Shown here: piece by piece, positions 19,125-27,673 of the stretch
How positions within the stretch are numbered: position 1 is the stretch's first letter
Layout of the letters: each line of letters opens with the position of its first letter
Assembly (NCBI RefSeq): GCF_900070355.1
Contig: NZ_LN849456.1
Coordinates: 1,488,001 to 1,552,000 of the forward strand
From: Devriesea agamarum
GTDB taxonomy: Bacteria; Actinomycetota; Actinomycetes; Actinomycetales; Dermabacteraceae
DNA length: 64,000 nt
Reading direction: 5' to 3'
Program-made: the position numbers and the translations under genes
The notes under the pieces: model-generated
Databases searched by the model: none
Told to the model about the DNA's origin: nothing
Seen by the model: only the letters and a program-made list of their open reading frames with translations

Positions 19125-19964
19125 TCAGCCTCGGGTCCTACCTCCCATGCGACGGAATCCGAGCATCGCGAGAAGACCCAACACCACCGTCCAGATCACC
19201 AGGATCACAAACGCGCTCACGGGAACAGCTCCGCCTTCAAACGTCCACCGACCAAACTCACTGATCGCAAAGGTGGGAAGCGCTTTACCGACGTTTTGAA
19301 GCCATGCCGGCAGCATTTCCATCGGCATCCACAAACCGCCTGCAACGGCAAACAGCATGAGCACAATAGTGGTGGTCGCCTGCACCGCGCTGGCCCGCAA
19401 GAACAGACCGATGACGATGCCGAGCAAAATCATCGGAAGCAGCGTGACCCACAGCATCGGAAGAGCCAGCAACCACGTGCGCACACTAAATGGCGCTGTT
19501 CCAACAACCGCCCCGGCAATAAATACGCCAATCAGGGCGGGTAGCAGCACCAGGCTGGCAGTCACGATTTTCCCGATCAAAAAGTCGCGGTTACTGAGCC
19601 CGGCAATGAGCAGCTGACGAATCCAACCGCTGGCACGTTCGGTCTGGATACGAGCACCCGCATTCAAAGCTGCGCCGAGACCCCCGTAAGCAGCCATATT
19701 GACCATGAACACGGTTCCAGCGGAGACCTTTCCAAGCTCATTGGAACCCCAAATCGCGTTGAACAAAATGAACAGCATGATTGGCAACGCGACCGTGAAG
19801 AAGACGAATGTGCCGTCTCGAAAAACCCCGAGGGTATTGCGGAGACAGTAGCTAAGCAAAGGTGAGGATGCGCGGGCGGTTGCTGATCGTTGCGGATTGG
19901 CGTGGGGAGGACGGGGGTATGCGGTTTGGTTGATGCGCCCGGTGGGCGAGCTGGGATTCGACAT
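19125..19964 (-). CDS. ABC-2 type transporter permease
   Basis: 279 residues with six hydrophobic segments after a hydrophilic, Pro/Ala/Arg-rich N-terminus of about 30 residues. The pattern (long first loop, then paired helices ending in LAMLGFRRMGGR) is that of ABC-2 exporters such as DrrB. It begins 12 bases after the ATPase stop. With the ATPase it should form an efflux pump for a lipid, peptide or drug. The substrate is unknown. Confidence 0.85.
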   Translation of the reverse strand: MSNPSSPTGRINQTAYPRPPHANPQRSATARASSPLLSYCLRNTLGVFRDGTFVFFTVALPIMLFILFNAIWGSNELGKVSAGTVFMVNMAAYGGLGAALNAGARIQTERASGWIRQLLIAGLSNRDFLIGKIVTASLVLLPALIGVFIAGAVVGTAPFSVRTWLLALPMLWVTLLPMILLGIVIGLFLRASAVQATTTIVLMLFAVAGGLWMPMEMLPAWLQNVGKALPTFAISEFGRWTFEGGAVPVSAFVILVIWTVVLGLLAMLGFRRMGGRTRG

Positions 19965-19976
19965 GGCTGTGTCCTT

Positions 19977-20852
19977 TCAGTGGCTGGTGAGTTGAACGAA
20001 AGCGTCTTCGAGCCGCGGCGCCGCAACCTCCACGCCGTGAACGGGCAGATCCGAGGTGAAAATGTCTCGCAACGTAGCGTCGGAATCGTCGGTGTCGATC
20101 CGTACCCGGGATCCGTCCATGCGCACCCCGGTCACGCCAGACAGGTGGGCGAGGGCTTCAGGGGCAACACCTGTCAAGCTGATGCTGCGGCCACCGGCCA
20201 CGTTTTTAATGTCGTGCCCGGTGCCGTCAGCAACCTTGCGTCCACGGTCCATCACCACCACCCGGTCGGCTTCCTGGTCCGCTTCGTCGAGGTAGTGGGT
20301 GGCGAACACGATGGTGCGTCCTTCGCGCGCCACCTGGCGCATGCGCGACCAAAAGCTGCGCCTCGTTTCTACATCCATGGCGGCGGTTGGTTCGTCGAGC
20401 AGCAAGATCTGGGGGTCGCCCAGTAACGCCATTGCGAATCTGACCTTTTGCGCCTGGCCGCCGGATAGTTTGTCGCAGGACGCGGACATCACGTCGGCTA
20501 TTCCCGCTCGTTCCACAGCGTCATCGAGGGGGATCGGATGACGGTGGATTCCCCGCAGCAGCATGAGCATGGCGCGTACGCTCCGGTTCTCCCACAGCGG
20601 AGCGTTTTGCAGCATCGCTCCGATCAGACCGGCTCGGGTTGCCTCCACGGGGCTCATTCCGGCAACTCGGACCTGTCCCTCACTAGGTGGGATGAGGCCG
20701 AGGATCATTTCGGTGGTGGTGGATTTCCCTGCACCGTTGGGTCCGAGCAGGGCGAGGATCTGCCCGCTGGAGATCGTGAGGTCAAGGTGATCGACGGCGG
20801 TGAGGTCGCCGTAGCGTTTAGTGAGACCGACAAGTTCGATGGCATTGCTCAT
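19977..20852 (-). CDS. ABC transporter ATP-binding protein (DrrA-like)
   Basis: 291 residues. Walker A GPNGAGKST, Q-loop region GAMLQNAPLWENRS, signature LSGGQAQKV, Walker B ILLLDEPTAAMD and switch His in FATHYLDEAD are all intact. The C-terminal about 70 residues form the accessory domain common in DrrA/NatA-type ATPases. MSNAIELVG at 20852 is taken as the start; an upstream in-frame ATG at 20882 would add 10 residues. It is the first gene of a four-gene unit (ATPase, permease, kinase, regulator). Confidence 0.92.
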   Translation of the reverse strand: MSNAIELVGLTKRYGDLTAVDHLDLTISSGQILALLGPNGAGKSTTTEMILGLIPPSEGQVRVAGMSPVEATRAGLIGAMLQNAPLWENRSVRAMLMLLRGIHRHPIPLDDAVERAGIADVMSASCDKLSGGQAQKVRFAMALLGDPQILLLDEPTAAMDVETRRSFWSRMRQVAREGRTIVFATHYLDEADQEADRVVVMDRGRKVADGTGHDIKNVAGGRSISLTGVAPEALAHLSGVTGVRMDGSRVRIDTDDSDATLRDIFTSDLPVHGVEVAAPRLEDAFVQLTSH

Positions 20853-21085
20853 GCCTCTACTCTTCTCGGAGGAGGGCTCCACCGCTTGAGGGCGATGTCA
20901 CGATTGGACCATGACAGCTGTCATGATCTATCGCGTGCGGCTGGGCATCGTCTCACCAGCGGCGCCTGGTCCAGGAAAGGCCCAGACTCAGGCACAGGCA
21001 CAGAGCCAATTTCAAGGCCGCCCAGGGGATAAACCAGGGACAGGCTCAGGATCAACCCCGTGGCGCGACAAAGCCAGCAGCGGCG

Positions 21086-22963
21086 CTAGACAGCCAGTTG
21101 AGATGACAGTTCCAGAGTTCTCTCCCGGGGAAGACAGGCCCGGCGGGCAGGAGAGTCAGACAGCATGGTCAGCGCGATAAACAGTCGTCCACGCCAGCCG
21201 GTCAGAGCCGAACCCTGGCGGCGTGGAACGAAACGCATATGGGAAAGCATGAAGGTGGCGTGATCGATATCGTCCTTCGGTAGCGCCCGGCGCAGAATCT
21301 CTGGAAGATTGCGCCCTTCCATGTAGCCAAAACGCACGGTCAGGTGATCCAGGCCGGACAGCCTGGTGCCGAGGTGGTCGCGGGTGACCCGTTCCTCATC
21401 GCTGACGTAAGGCCGATCCACATCGTCCATGCGCACGATGATGATGCGTTCGGGCAGAGCCCGGGTCAGACGGGCAAGACGCCGCAACGCATACGGAGCA
21501 GTGGAGGTACCGGCGTGAGGAAAGACGATGGTGCCAGGGACCCGGCGAATCGAGGGCGATGACAAAAGGCCGAGCAGAGCACCCAAATCACCTTCGATAG
21601 TGGCGCGTTTGCGCGAGATCCGGTGGCTCATGGTGAACCACGTCGTCATCACGATGAAACCGACGACCGCGAGCACCACCGGTAGCCATCCTCCGGACGC
21701 AATTTTGATCGCGTTGGCCGCAAACAGAAGCGACTCCAGCCCGATCAGGGCCACTCCCACAGGGATCAGCACCCACAGTGGCCACTGCCAGGTCCGCCGG
21801 GCATGTTCCAGCAAAAGCACAGTCGTCAAAAGGAAGGTCGCGGTCACGGCCACCCCGTAGGCGGTTGCCAGGGCAGTGGATGATTCAAATATGACCACCA
21901 CGAGGACCACGCAGACAAACAGGATCATGGTCACCACCGGGATCTCAATCTGCCCGGAGTGGGTCGCCGACGTGTGGCGGACACGCATTCCCGGAAGGTA
22001 TCCGAGCCGCATCGCCTGACGGACCACCGAGTAGGTTCCCGAAATCACCGCCTGGGATGCGATAACAGTGGCGCAGGTGGCGAGCACCACCAACGGAAGC
22101 GTGAGGAAGTGCGGGGCCAGATGGAAAAAGGGGTTATCGCGGGTGGATGGGTTCCCGAGAACCAACGCACCTTGTCCGAGATAGTTCACGATGAGCGCCG
22201 GATACGCGACAAAGAGCCACACCCTACGAATAGCTGAGGCCCCGAAATGGCCGAGGTCGGCGTACAGCGCTTCTGCCCCGGTCACCGACAGCACAACCGC
22301 CCCGAGGGCTACGAACGCGAGCATGGGGTGCTCGATCGCAAAGAATATCGCCGACGTCGGTAGTAATGCGTACAGAACCTGCGGATGGGCCAGAAGATGG
22401 GGAAGGCCGAGCGCGAATAAAACACCGAACCAGAGCAGCATGACGGGCCCGAATACGACCCCGATCCCGCCCGTGCCTGCTCGCTGCACCGCGAACAGGA
22501 CCACGATAATGACCAGGGTGATAGGAACGACGTGCAAAGCGTGTCCCGGGGAGACAACCCCTAGTCCCTCTACCGCTGACAGCACGGAAATAGCGGGAGT
22601 GATCACGCCGTCGCCGAGGAACAGGCAGGCTCCGCCGATCCCGATCAGTAGCGCGATACCGGCGAAGCGACCACCCGGCCGCAACTCGCGCAGCCGCTGG
22701 TGTACGAGGGTGGCAAGGGACAGGATGCCGCCTTCACCGTCGTGGTCTGCCCGCAGGACAATCGCAACATAGGTGATGGAGACGATGAGGGTAAGGGTCC
22801 ATACCAGCAGGGAGAGTAGTCCGATCACCTCGTTCTGACCGACTCCGAGGTCGAACGCGGTATGCATGGTGTACAGGGGGCTCGTGCCGATGTCGCCGAA
22901 GACCACACCGAGCGCGCCGAGCATAAGGGATCGCCTGGTCACCGCTGAACGATAGTTCTTCAT
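21086..22963 (-). CDS. kup: KUP-family potassium uptake protein
   Basis: 625 residues, the normal length of Kup. LGALGVVFGDIGTSPLYT in helix 1 is the family signature; DHDGEGGILSLATLV and FLGDGVITPAISVLSAVEGL are also diagnostic. Twelve hydrophobic segments fill residues 10-450 and a soluble C-terminal domain follows (VPGTIVFPHAGTSTAP region). It is a K+:H+ symporter for potassium uptake. GAGGGAA lies about 10 bases before the ATG. It is monocistronic, on the same strand as the ABC/two-component unit but 230 bases away. Confidence 0.95.
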   Translation of the reverse strand: MKNYRSAVTRRSLMLGALGVVFGDIGTSPLYTMHTAFDLGVGQNEVIGLLSLLVWTLTLIVSITYVAIVLRADHDGEGGILSLATLVHQRLRELRPGGRFAGIALLIGIGGACLFLGDGVITPAISVLSAVEGLGVVSPGHALHVVPITLVIIVVLFAVQRAGTGGIGVVFGPVMLLWFGVLFALGLPHLLAHPQVLYALLPTSAIFFAIEHPMLAFVALGAVVLSVTGAEALYADLGHFGASAIRRVWLFVAYPALIVNYLGQGALVLGNPSTRDNPFFHLAPHFLTLPLVVLATCATVIASQAVISGTYSVVRQAMRLGYLPGMRVRHTSATHSGQIEIPVVTMILFVCVVLVVVIFESSTALATAYGVAVTATFLLTTVLLLEHARRTWQWPLWVLIPVGVALIGLESLLFAANAIKIASGGWLPVVLAVVGFIVMTTWFTMSHRISRKRATIEGDLGALLGLLSSPSIRRVPGTIVFPHAGTSTAPYALRRLARLTRALPERIIIVRMDDVDRPYVSDEERVTRDHLGTRLSGLDHLTVRFGYMEGRNLPEILRRALPKDDIDHATFMLSHMRFVPRRQGSALTGWRGRLFIALTMLSDSPARRACLPRERTLELSSQLAV

Positions 22964-23026
22964 CCAGACCGTTCCCTCAAAGTTTCCTGACCACTATCCA
23001 GTCAATCGCACGATAACCCCTGATCC

Positions 23027-23923
23027 CTACCTGTCAAGCCCCTCACGTCCCTCATGTCCCTCACATCTCTCAAGCAGCTCGCCCAGCACCTGAGCCACCC
23101 CATCCTGGTCATGAGATGGAGACACCCGATCAGCCACCGCATGAACCTCAGGGTGGGCGTTATCCACCGCCCACCCTACGGCTGCCCACCTCAGCATCGG
23201 CAGGTCATTGGGCATATCCCCGAACGCCCACACGTCATCAGCGCTAATCCCCTGCCGCCCGCACCAAGCTTCCAGCGCACTGGCTTTGCTCACCCCAACC
23301 GGCCCGATCTCTGCAAGACCCCCCGGCCCCGAATACGACAGCACCGCCCGATCACCCACGACCTCGGCCACCCGAGACAAAAACAGGTTCTCATCCTCCG
23401 CGCAGCGGTGATCCACCCGAGCTAAAAGTTTGCCTGCAGGCTGGGCCAACGTCTCAATCGGGCCGGTCACCACATTGTCGGGTACCCACTGCGGGTACAG
23501 ATCCGGGTACCCCGTCTCCCGATGAAAACCGTCGCCGCATTCCGCAGCAAACCCGATCCCGGGAATTTCACGCCGCAAGTCTGCGGCGATGTCAGCGACC
23601 AAGTCCGGATTAAGCGTGTGCCGGTCGAGAATGGTGCGCTCCACCGTGTCGTAGACGAACGCGCCATTGGCACACAGCGCCACCCCGTGCGCTCCGGCGA
23701 TCCCAGACAGGTGATCAACCCACCGGGGTGGTCGCGCCGTGACCAGCACCGTCATCACATCGTGCTCCCACATGCGGGCCAGAACATCACGCGTGCGCTT
23801 GCTGACGGACCCGTCGGATCGAAGCAAGGTACCGTCGAGATCGGTGGCAATAAGGCGAGGCCGTGGCAGGCCGCCGCTGAATCGGGGGGTGACTGGCGGC
23901 GTGCCCTCAGAGCGCGATGACAT
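23027..23923 (-). CDS. HAD-superfamily phosphatase (Cof type, subclass IIB)
   Basis: 298 residues. LIATDLDGTLLRSDG is HAD motif I with both catalytic Asp; VLVTARPP is motif II; the IIB cap lies at about residues 100-200; WAFGDMPNDLPMLRWA is motif IV with the metal-binding Asp pair. Cof-like enzymes dephosphorylate sugar phosphates or flavin precursors. The divergent neighbour is a sugar kinase, so a sugar-phosphate role is plausible but not shown. Confidence 0.88.
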   Translation of the reverse strand: MSSRSEGTPPVTPRFSGGLPRPRLIATDLDGTLLRSDGSVSKRTRDVLARMWEHDVMTVLVTARPPRWVDHLSGIAGAHGVALCANGAFVYDTVERTILDRHTLNPDLVADIAADLRREIPGIGFAAECGDGFHRETGYPDLYPQWVPDNVVTGPIETLAQPAGKLLARVDHRCAEDENLFLSRVAEVVGDRAVLSYSGPGGLAEIGPVGVSKASALEAWCGRQGISADDVWAFGDMPNDLPMLRWAAVGWAVDNAHPEVHAVADRVSPSHDQDGVAQVLGELLERCEGHEGREGLDR

Positions 23924-24103
23924 CGACCCATTCTAAAGAGTGCGCAATAACCCGCACCCTGACCTCTCGACCCACCTGTCGCGGTGTCTCGCCACCCCCT
24001 AAAACCCGTGCTGTCCTCAAGGTATGCATGGTCTGCCGGGGTCAAAAGTCCCGATATTCTCAGGTCCGTCATCAGGGCCCTCAAAACCCCTAAGATACTT
24101 TTC

Positions 24104-25075
24104 ATGCCCCGTGTGCTTCACACTGCCCAGGCCCTCGTCGACATCGTCGTCGATGTCCCCGGTCTGCCGCCGCACGGAGGCAATGTCAATGCCACCGCGG
24201 TTAATCGGTATGCCGGGGGTGCGAGCACAATTTTGCTGGCCGCCGCACGTACCGGAGCCACAGCGGTCCACGGCGGCGCCCACGGTACCGGACCTCACGG
24301 TGATCTCATCCGGTCTGTCCTCGCCGCTGACGGGGTCGCTTTATCGGATGCGCCGATCCCCGATCAGGACACCGGATCCTGTTTTGTCTTCGTGGAACCG
24401 ACCGCCGAACGCACTTTTGTCACCACCTACGGGGCTGAACGCCGCATTAGCGTGAAGTCTCTGTCCACGCTCGCCCCCGCCCCCGACGATTTCGTGTGTA
24501 TCAGCGGGTACAGCCTGTTTCCACCCACCCGGGATCCTCTGCTCGGCTTCCTGCGCATACTCCCTCGTGATGCACAGATCGTGCTAGACCCCGGAGACGC
24601 CTTCGCGGAATTTCCCCGTGAGCTCCAGCGTGAGGTCCTAACCCGGGCCACCCTGTGGACTTCTAATGCAGATGAGGCCCGGGCGCTGACCGGCATTGAG
24701 GATCTCCTCGGCACCCTGCCAGCTATCGCACGGTTTTTACCACCGGGTGCCATCGTCGTCGTGCGCGATGGCGCTCGCGGCTGCTACCTGCTTCATCACG
24801 GCCATACGCTACATATTCCAGGCTTTCCGCAAATTCCCGTAGACACGAACGGGGCAGGTGATACCCATACCGGCACCCTGGTCGCCGAACGTGCGCTGGG
24901 CGCTGATTGGCCTGAGGCTGCGCGTCGAGCTAATGCCGCTGCCGCTCTCGCCGTGACTCGCCGCGGACCGACCAATGTTCCGCATAGAGCGGAAGTCGAT
25001 GACTTTCTGCGACATTATTCCCCCTCAGACCTGCCCGTCCCACCCCCGACCACCAGCAGGAGTATCCCCTTATGA
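24104..25075 (+). CDS. PfkB-family carbohydrate kinase
   Basis: 323 residues. The ribokinase/PfkB fold is shown by GGNVNATAVNRYAGGAS near residues 26-42 and the C-terminal signature DTNGAGDTHTGTLVAERA with catalytic Asp D253. It phosphorylates a sugar or sugar derivative with ATP. ATG 24104 is chosen; sequence before it is not conserved in the family. Its stop overlaps the GH20 start (ATGA), so it heads a four-gene operon with GH20 and two sulfatases. A substrate released by those enzymes (a GlcNAc/GalNAc or galactose derivative) is likely (inference). Confidence 0.88.
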   Translation: MPRVLHTAQALVDIVVDVPGLPPHGGNVNATAVNRYAGGASTILLAAARTGATAVHGGAHGTGPHGDLIRSVLAADGVALSDAPIPDQDTGSCFVFVEPTAERTFVTTYGAERRISVKSLSTLAPAPDDFVCISGYSLFPPTRDPLLGFLRILPRDAQIVLDPGDAFAEFPRELQREVLTRATLWTSNADEARALTGIEDLLGTLPAIARFLPPGAIVVVRDGARGCYLLHHGHTLHIPGFPQIPVDTNGAGDTHTGTLVAERALGADWPEAARRANAAAALAVTRRGPTNVPHRAEVDDFLRHYSPSDLPVPPPTTSRSIPL

Positions 25076-26235
25076 CCACGCCCCCGGCCCAGGCGGCCGC
25101 TGCCACCGCGCACACCGCAGCGCCGATCAACGAGCGCGGCGTCATGCTCGATATCGGCCGTAAAGACTTTTCTCCGGGGTGGATTTTCTGGCTCCTGGAT
25201 CAAATGGCCGAACGAGATCTGACGACGCTGCAGCTGCACCTGTCCGATGGTCTCGGTTTCCGCATCGCTTCACATGCCTACCCTGATGTCACCTCGCCCC
25301 ATCACCTGCTGCGTCACGATGTGCTGGAGATTTTAGAGGCGGCGGAGGATCGCGGCATCACCGTGATTGGAGATGTCGACACCCCGTCGCATATGGAATA
25401 CCTGCTGCGCAACCGGCCCGAGTTCTCGCTGCGCCTGGCTGATGGCCGGACGCTTCCCGGGCATCTGGATCTGTCGTTGGCGGCAGCGCGGGAATTCGTG
25501 CGGGATGTCGTCAGCGACATGGTGGACCTGTTTCGGTCGCGCCCCGCTGGTGCCCGCGTGTTCCACCTGGGTGGGGATGAGTATTTCCCAGCGCCCTGGC
25601 AGGAGGGCACTGATCATGCGTTCACCGATGAGGATGCGCCTCAGCTCGGGGCGTGGGCGCGGGAGGTGACCGGGGACCAGCGCGCCACCATGTATGACGC
25701 CTACACCCTGTATATGAACTCCCTCGCGGACCTGGTGCGGTCGCGCGGTTTGACCGCACGCATTTGGAATGACCATGTTCGCCCTGGTCAGGGCGTGGTT
25801 CGCTTGGATCCACAGACCCAGGTTGATGTCTGGGTGCGCTGGAATGACACGTTCCCGAGCGCCACCGATATTGCCCGGCAAGGCCACGATCTGATCAACT
25901 CCAATGGTGACTACCTGTACATCATCTTGACCGAAGAAGGTATCGGCACCGGACCGTGGAAGAACCCTCAGGGTGTGAAGTCATATTTCCATCCGCGACG
26001 TTTTATGGGGGCGGCTGGGTCTCACGCCGACCACGATGTCGATGCCAGTATTCCGGTGATCGGCTCCCACCTGTCGATCTGGTGCGACCACCCCGATGCG
26101 GTTTGCGAACAGGAGCTGGCCGCGATCATTCCGGCGTGGCTGGACGCCTACGCGGCTGCGACTCGCTCCGACCGTCCCCTTCCCCCTTCTCCCCATGTGA
26201 CACTGCACCATACCAAAACCCAATTTGGCAGATGA
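25072..26235 (+). CDS. GH20 beta-N-acetylhexosaminidase, catalytic domain only
   Basis: 387 residues forming essentially one GH20 TIM barrel. RGVMLDIGRKDF, LQLHLSDGLGFRI, DVDTPSHM and FHLGGDEYF with the catalytic Asp169-Glu170 pair are present; the Asp polarises the acetamido group in substrate-assisted catalysis. The common N-terminal GH20b domain is absent. No signal peptide is seen, so it should cut beta-linked GlcNAc or GalNAc from imported oligosaccharides in the cytosol. It overlaps the kinase gene by 4 bases and precedes two sulfatase genes. Confidence 0.9.
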   Translation: MTTPPAQAAAATAHTAAPINERGVMLDIGRKDFSPGWIFWLLDQMAERDLTTLQLHLSDGLGFRIASHAYPDVTSPHHLLRHDVLEILEAAEDRGITVIGDVDTPSHMEYLLRNRPEFSLRLADGRTLPGHLDLSLAAAREFVRDVVSDMVDLFRSRPAGARVFHLGGDEYFPAPWQEGTDHAFTDEDAPQLGAWAREVTGDQRATMYDAYTLYMNSLADLVRSRGLTARIWNDHVRPGQGVVRLDPQTQVDVWVRWNDTFPSATDIARQGHDLINSNGDYLYIILTEEGIGTGPWKNPQGVKSYFHPRRFMGAAGSHADHDVDASIPVIGSHLSIWCDHPDAVCEQELAAIIPAWLDAYAAATRSDRPLPPSPHVTLHHTKTQFGR

Positions 26236-26242
26236 TTATGCG

Positions 26243-27673
26243 ATGAACCGCCCCAATGTCGTTCTTTTCCTGACCGACGATCAAGGCCCCTGGGCTCTGG
26301 GCCGATATACCCCGGAGTTTCACACCCCGACCATTGACCGCCTCGCTGATGAGGGCACCAGCCTCGAACGCTTCTTCTGCGCGTCGCCGGTGTGTTCGCC
26401 TGCGCGAGCGTCGCTGCTCACAGGCCGGATGCCGTCGGGCCATGGCATTCACGACTGGATCACCCCCGACGGAGTGGACCATCCCCTGCCCTCCCCCACC
26501 TTTTTAGAGGGCAGGGAGACCATCGCGCAGCTGCTGAGTCGGTCCGGCTATATCTGCGCCATGGTCGGAAAATGGCACGCCGGGTATGCGCATGACCCCG
26601 CTCCCGGATACGATTACTGGTACTCCCATCGGTACGGTGGCGGCCCCTACTACAACGCCCCGATCTGGGCGTTTGACCATTGCACTGGCCGCAGCACGGT
26701 GAGCGCTGAACCTGCGGAAGAACCCCGTTATTTCACCGATGCGGTGGGGGAACAGGCCGTCGATTTCCTCACCCATCATCGGGACGACCAGAAACCGTTC
26801 TTCTTGCATGTCGCCACGACCGCCCCGCACGATCCGTGGACCGGCGGAAACCATCCGCAGGAGCTTCTCGACCTGTTTGCGGACACCGATTTTCCGTCTA
26901 TCCCGCAGGGCGAGGTTCATCCGTGGTCCCTTCCCGGGGTGTTCGATGATGCCCGCGCGAATCGGCACGGGGCACTTTCGGGTTATGCGGCGGCGGTAGC
27001 AGGGGTTGATCGCATGGTTGATCGCGTGCTCACGCAGCTAACCCAGCTCGGTTTACTGGAGAACACCATCGTCATCTTCACGTCGGACAATGGGTTTTCG
27101 TGCGGTCATCACGGTATTTGGGGGAAGGGCAACGGGACTTCACCATTGAACTTCTGGGAACCTAGCGTGCGGGTTCCGTTCATTGTGCGCGGTCCTGGCA
27201 TTGCCGTAGGGCGTAGCTGCGATGCATTGGTGAGTTCCACGAGCGTGTATGAGACGGTGGCTGAGCTAACCGGCTCCGCGCCTGCCGATGATCCTCTGCG
27301 CCACGGTCGCAGCGTCGTCGATGTGCTGAGGTCTGACGGTGACGATAACCCTGGCGGTGAGGAGTTTGTTCGTGTCATCGACGAGTACGGTGGGGGCCGT
27401 ATGGTGCGCACCGATACGCACAAACTTGTTCTTCGCTATGACGGCCCGGGAGAGCTCTACCAGCTCGATGACGATCCCCTCGAACAGAACAATCTTTTCG
27501 GGGTTGCCAGCGCCAAGGGGATTCAAGACGAGTTGACGGGGCTGCTTCACCGCGACTTCGCCGCCTGCATTGATCCGGCTCTGGATGGCTGGCAGCTCCC
27601 GATTACAGGATCCGGTCAACGCCTACCCATTCCTTCTACCACCAGCACCCATCAAGTATTCAGGAGCCGTTAA
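26243..27673 (+). CDS. Cys-type sulfatase 1
   Basis: 476 residues, arylsulfatase/alkaline-phosphatase fold. NVVLFLTDDQG supplies the metal-binding Asp12-Asp13, and PVCSPARASLLTGR contains the CxPxR motif whose Cys51 is converted to formylglycine; VGKWHAGY and FTSDNGFSCGHHG complete the active site. It hydrolyses a sulfate ester. No signal peptide is seen, unlike most secreted glycan sulfatases. ATG 26243 follows the GH20 stop by 7 bases. Co-occurrence with GH20 points to sulfated GlcNAc/GalNAc glycans. No maturase (FGE or AtsB type) is in the window. Confidence 0.9.
   Translation: MNRPNVVLFLTDDQGPWALGRYTPEFHTPTIDRLADEGTSLERFFCASPVCSPARASLLTGRMPSGHGIHDWITPDGVDHPLPSPTFLEGRETIAQLLSRSGYICAMVGKWHAGYAHDPAPGYDYWYSHRYGGGPYYNAPIWAFDHCTGRSTVSAEPAEEPRYFTDAVGEQAVDFLTHHRDDQKPFFLHVATTAPHDPWTGGNHPQELLDLFADTDFPSIPQGEVHPWSLPGVFDDARANRHGALSGYAAAVAGVDRMVDRVLTQLTQLGLLENTIVIFTSDNGFSCGHHGIWGKGNGTSPLNFWEPSVRVPFIVRGPGIAVGRSCDALVSSTSVYETVAELTGSAPADDPLRHGRSVVDVLRSDGDDNPGGEEFVRVIDEYGGGRMVRTDTHKLVLRYDGPGELYQLDDDPLEQNNLFGVASAKGIQDELTGLLHRDFAACIDPALDGWQLPITGSGQRLPIPSTTSTHQVFRSR

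Noticed and set aside
20911-21180. Plus-strand open frame with Gln/Ala-rich sequence between the ABC ATPase and kup
   Set aside because: It overlaps the 3' end of kup on the other strand, lacks a ribosome site and has no family resemblance.
22964-23026. c-di-AMP riboswitch upstream of kup
   Set aside because: The gap is only 63 bases and shows no riboswitch-like folding elements.
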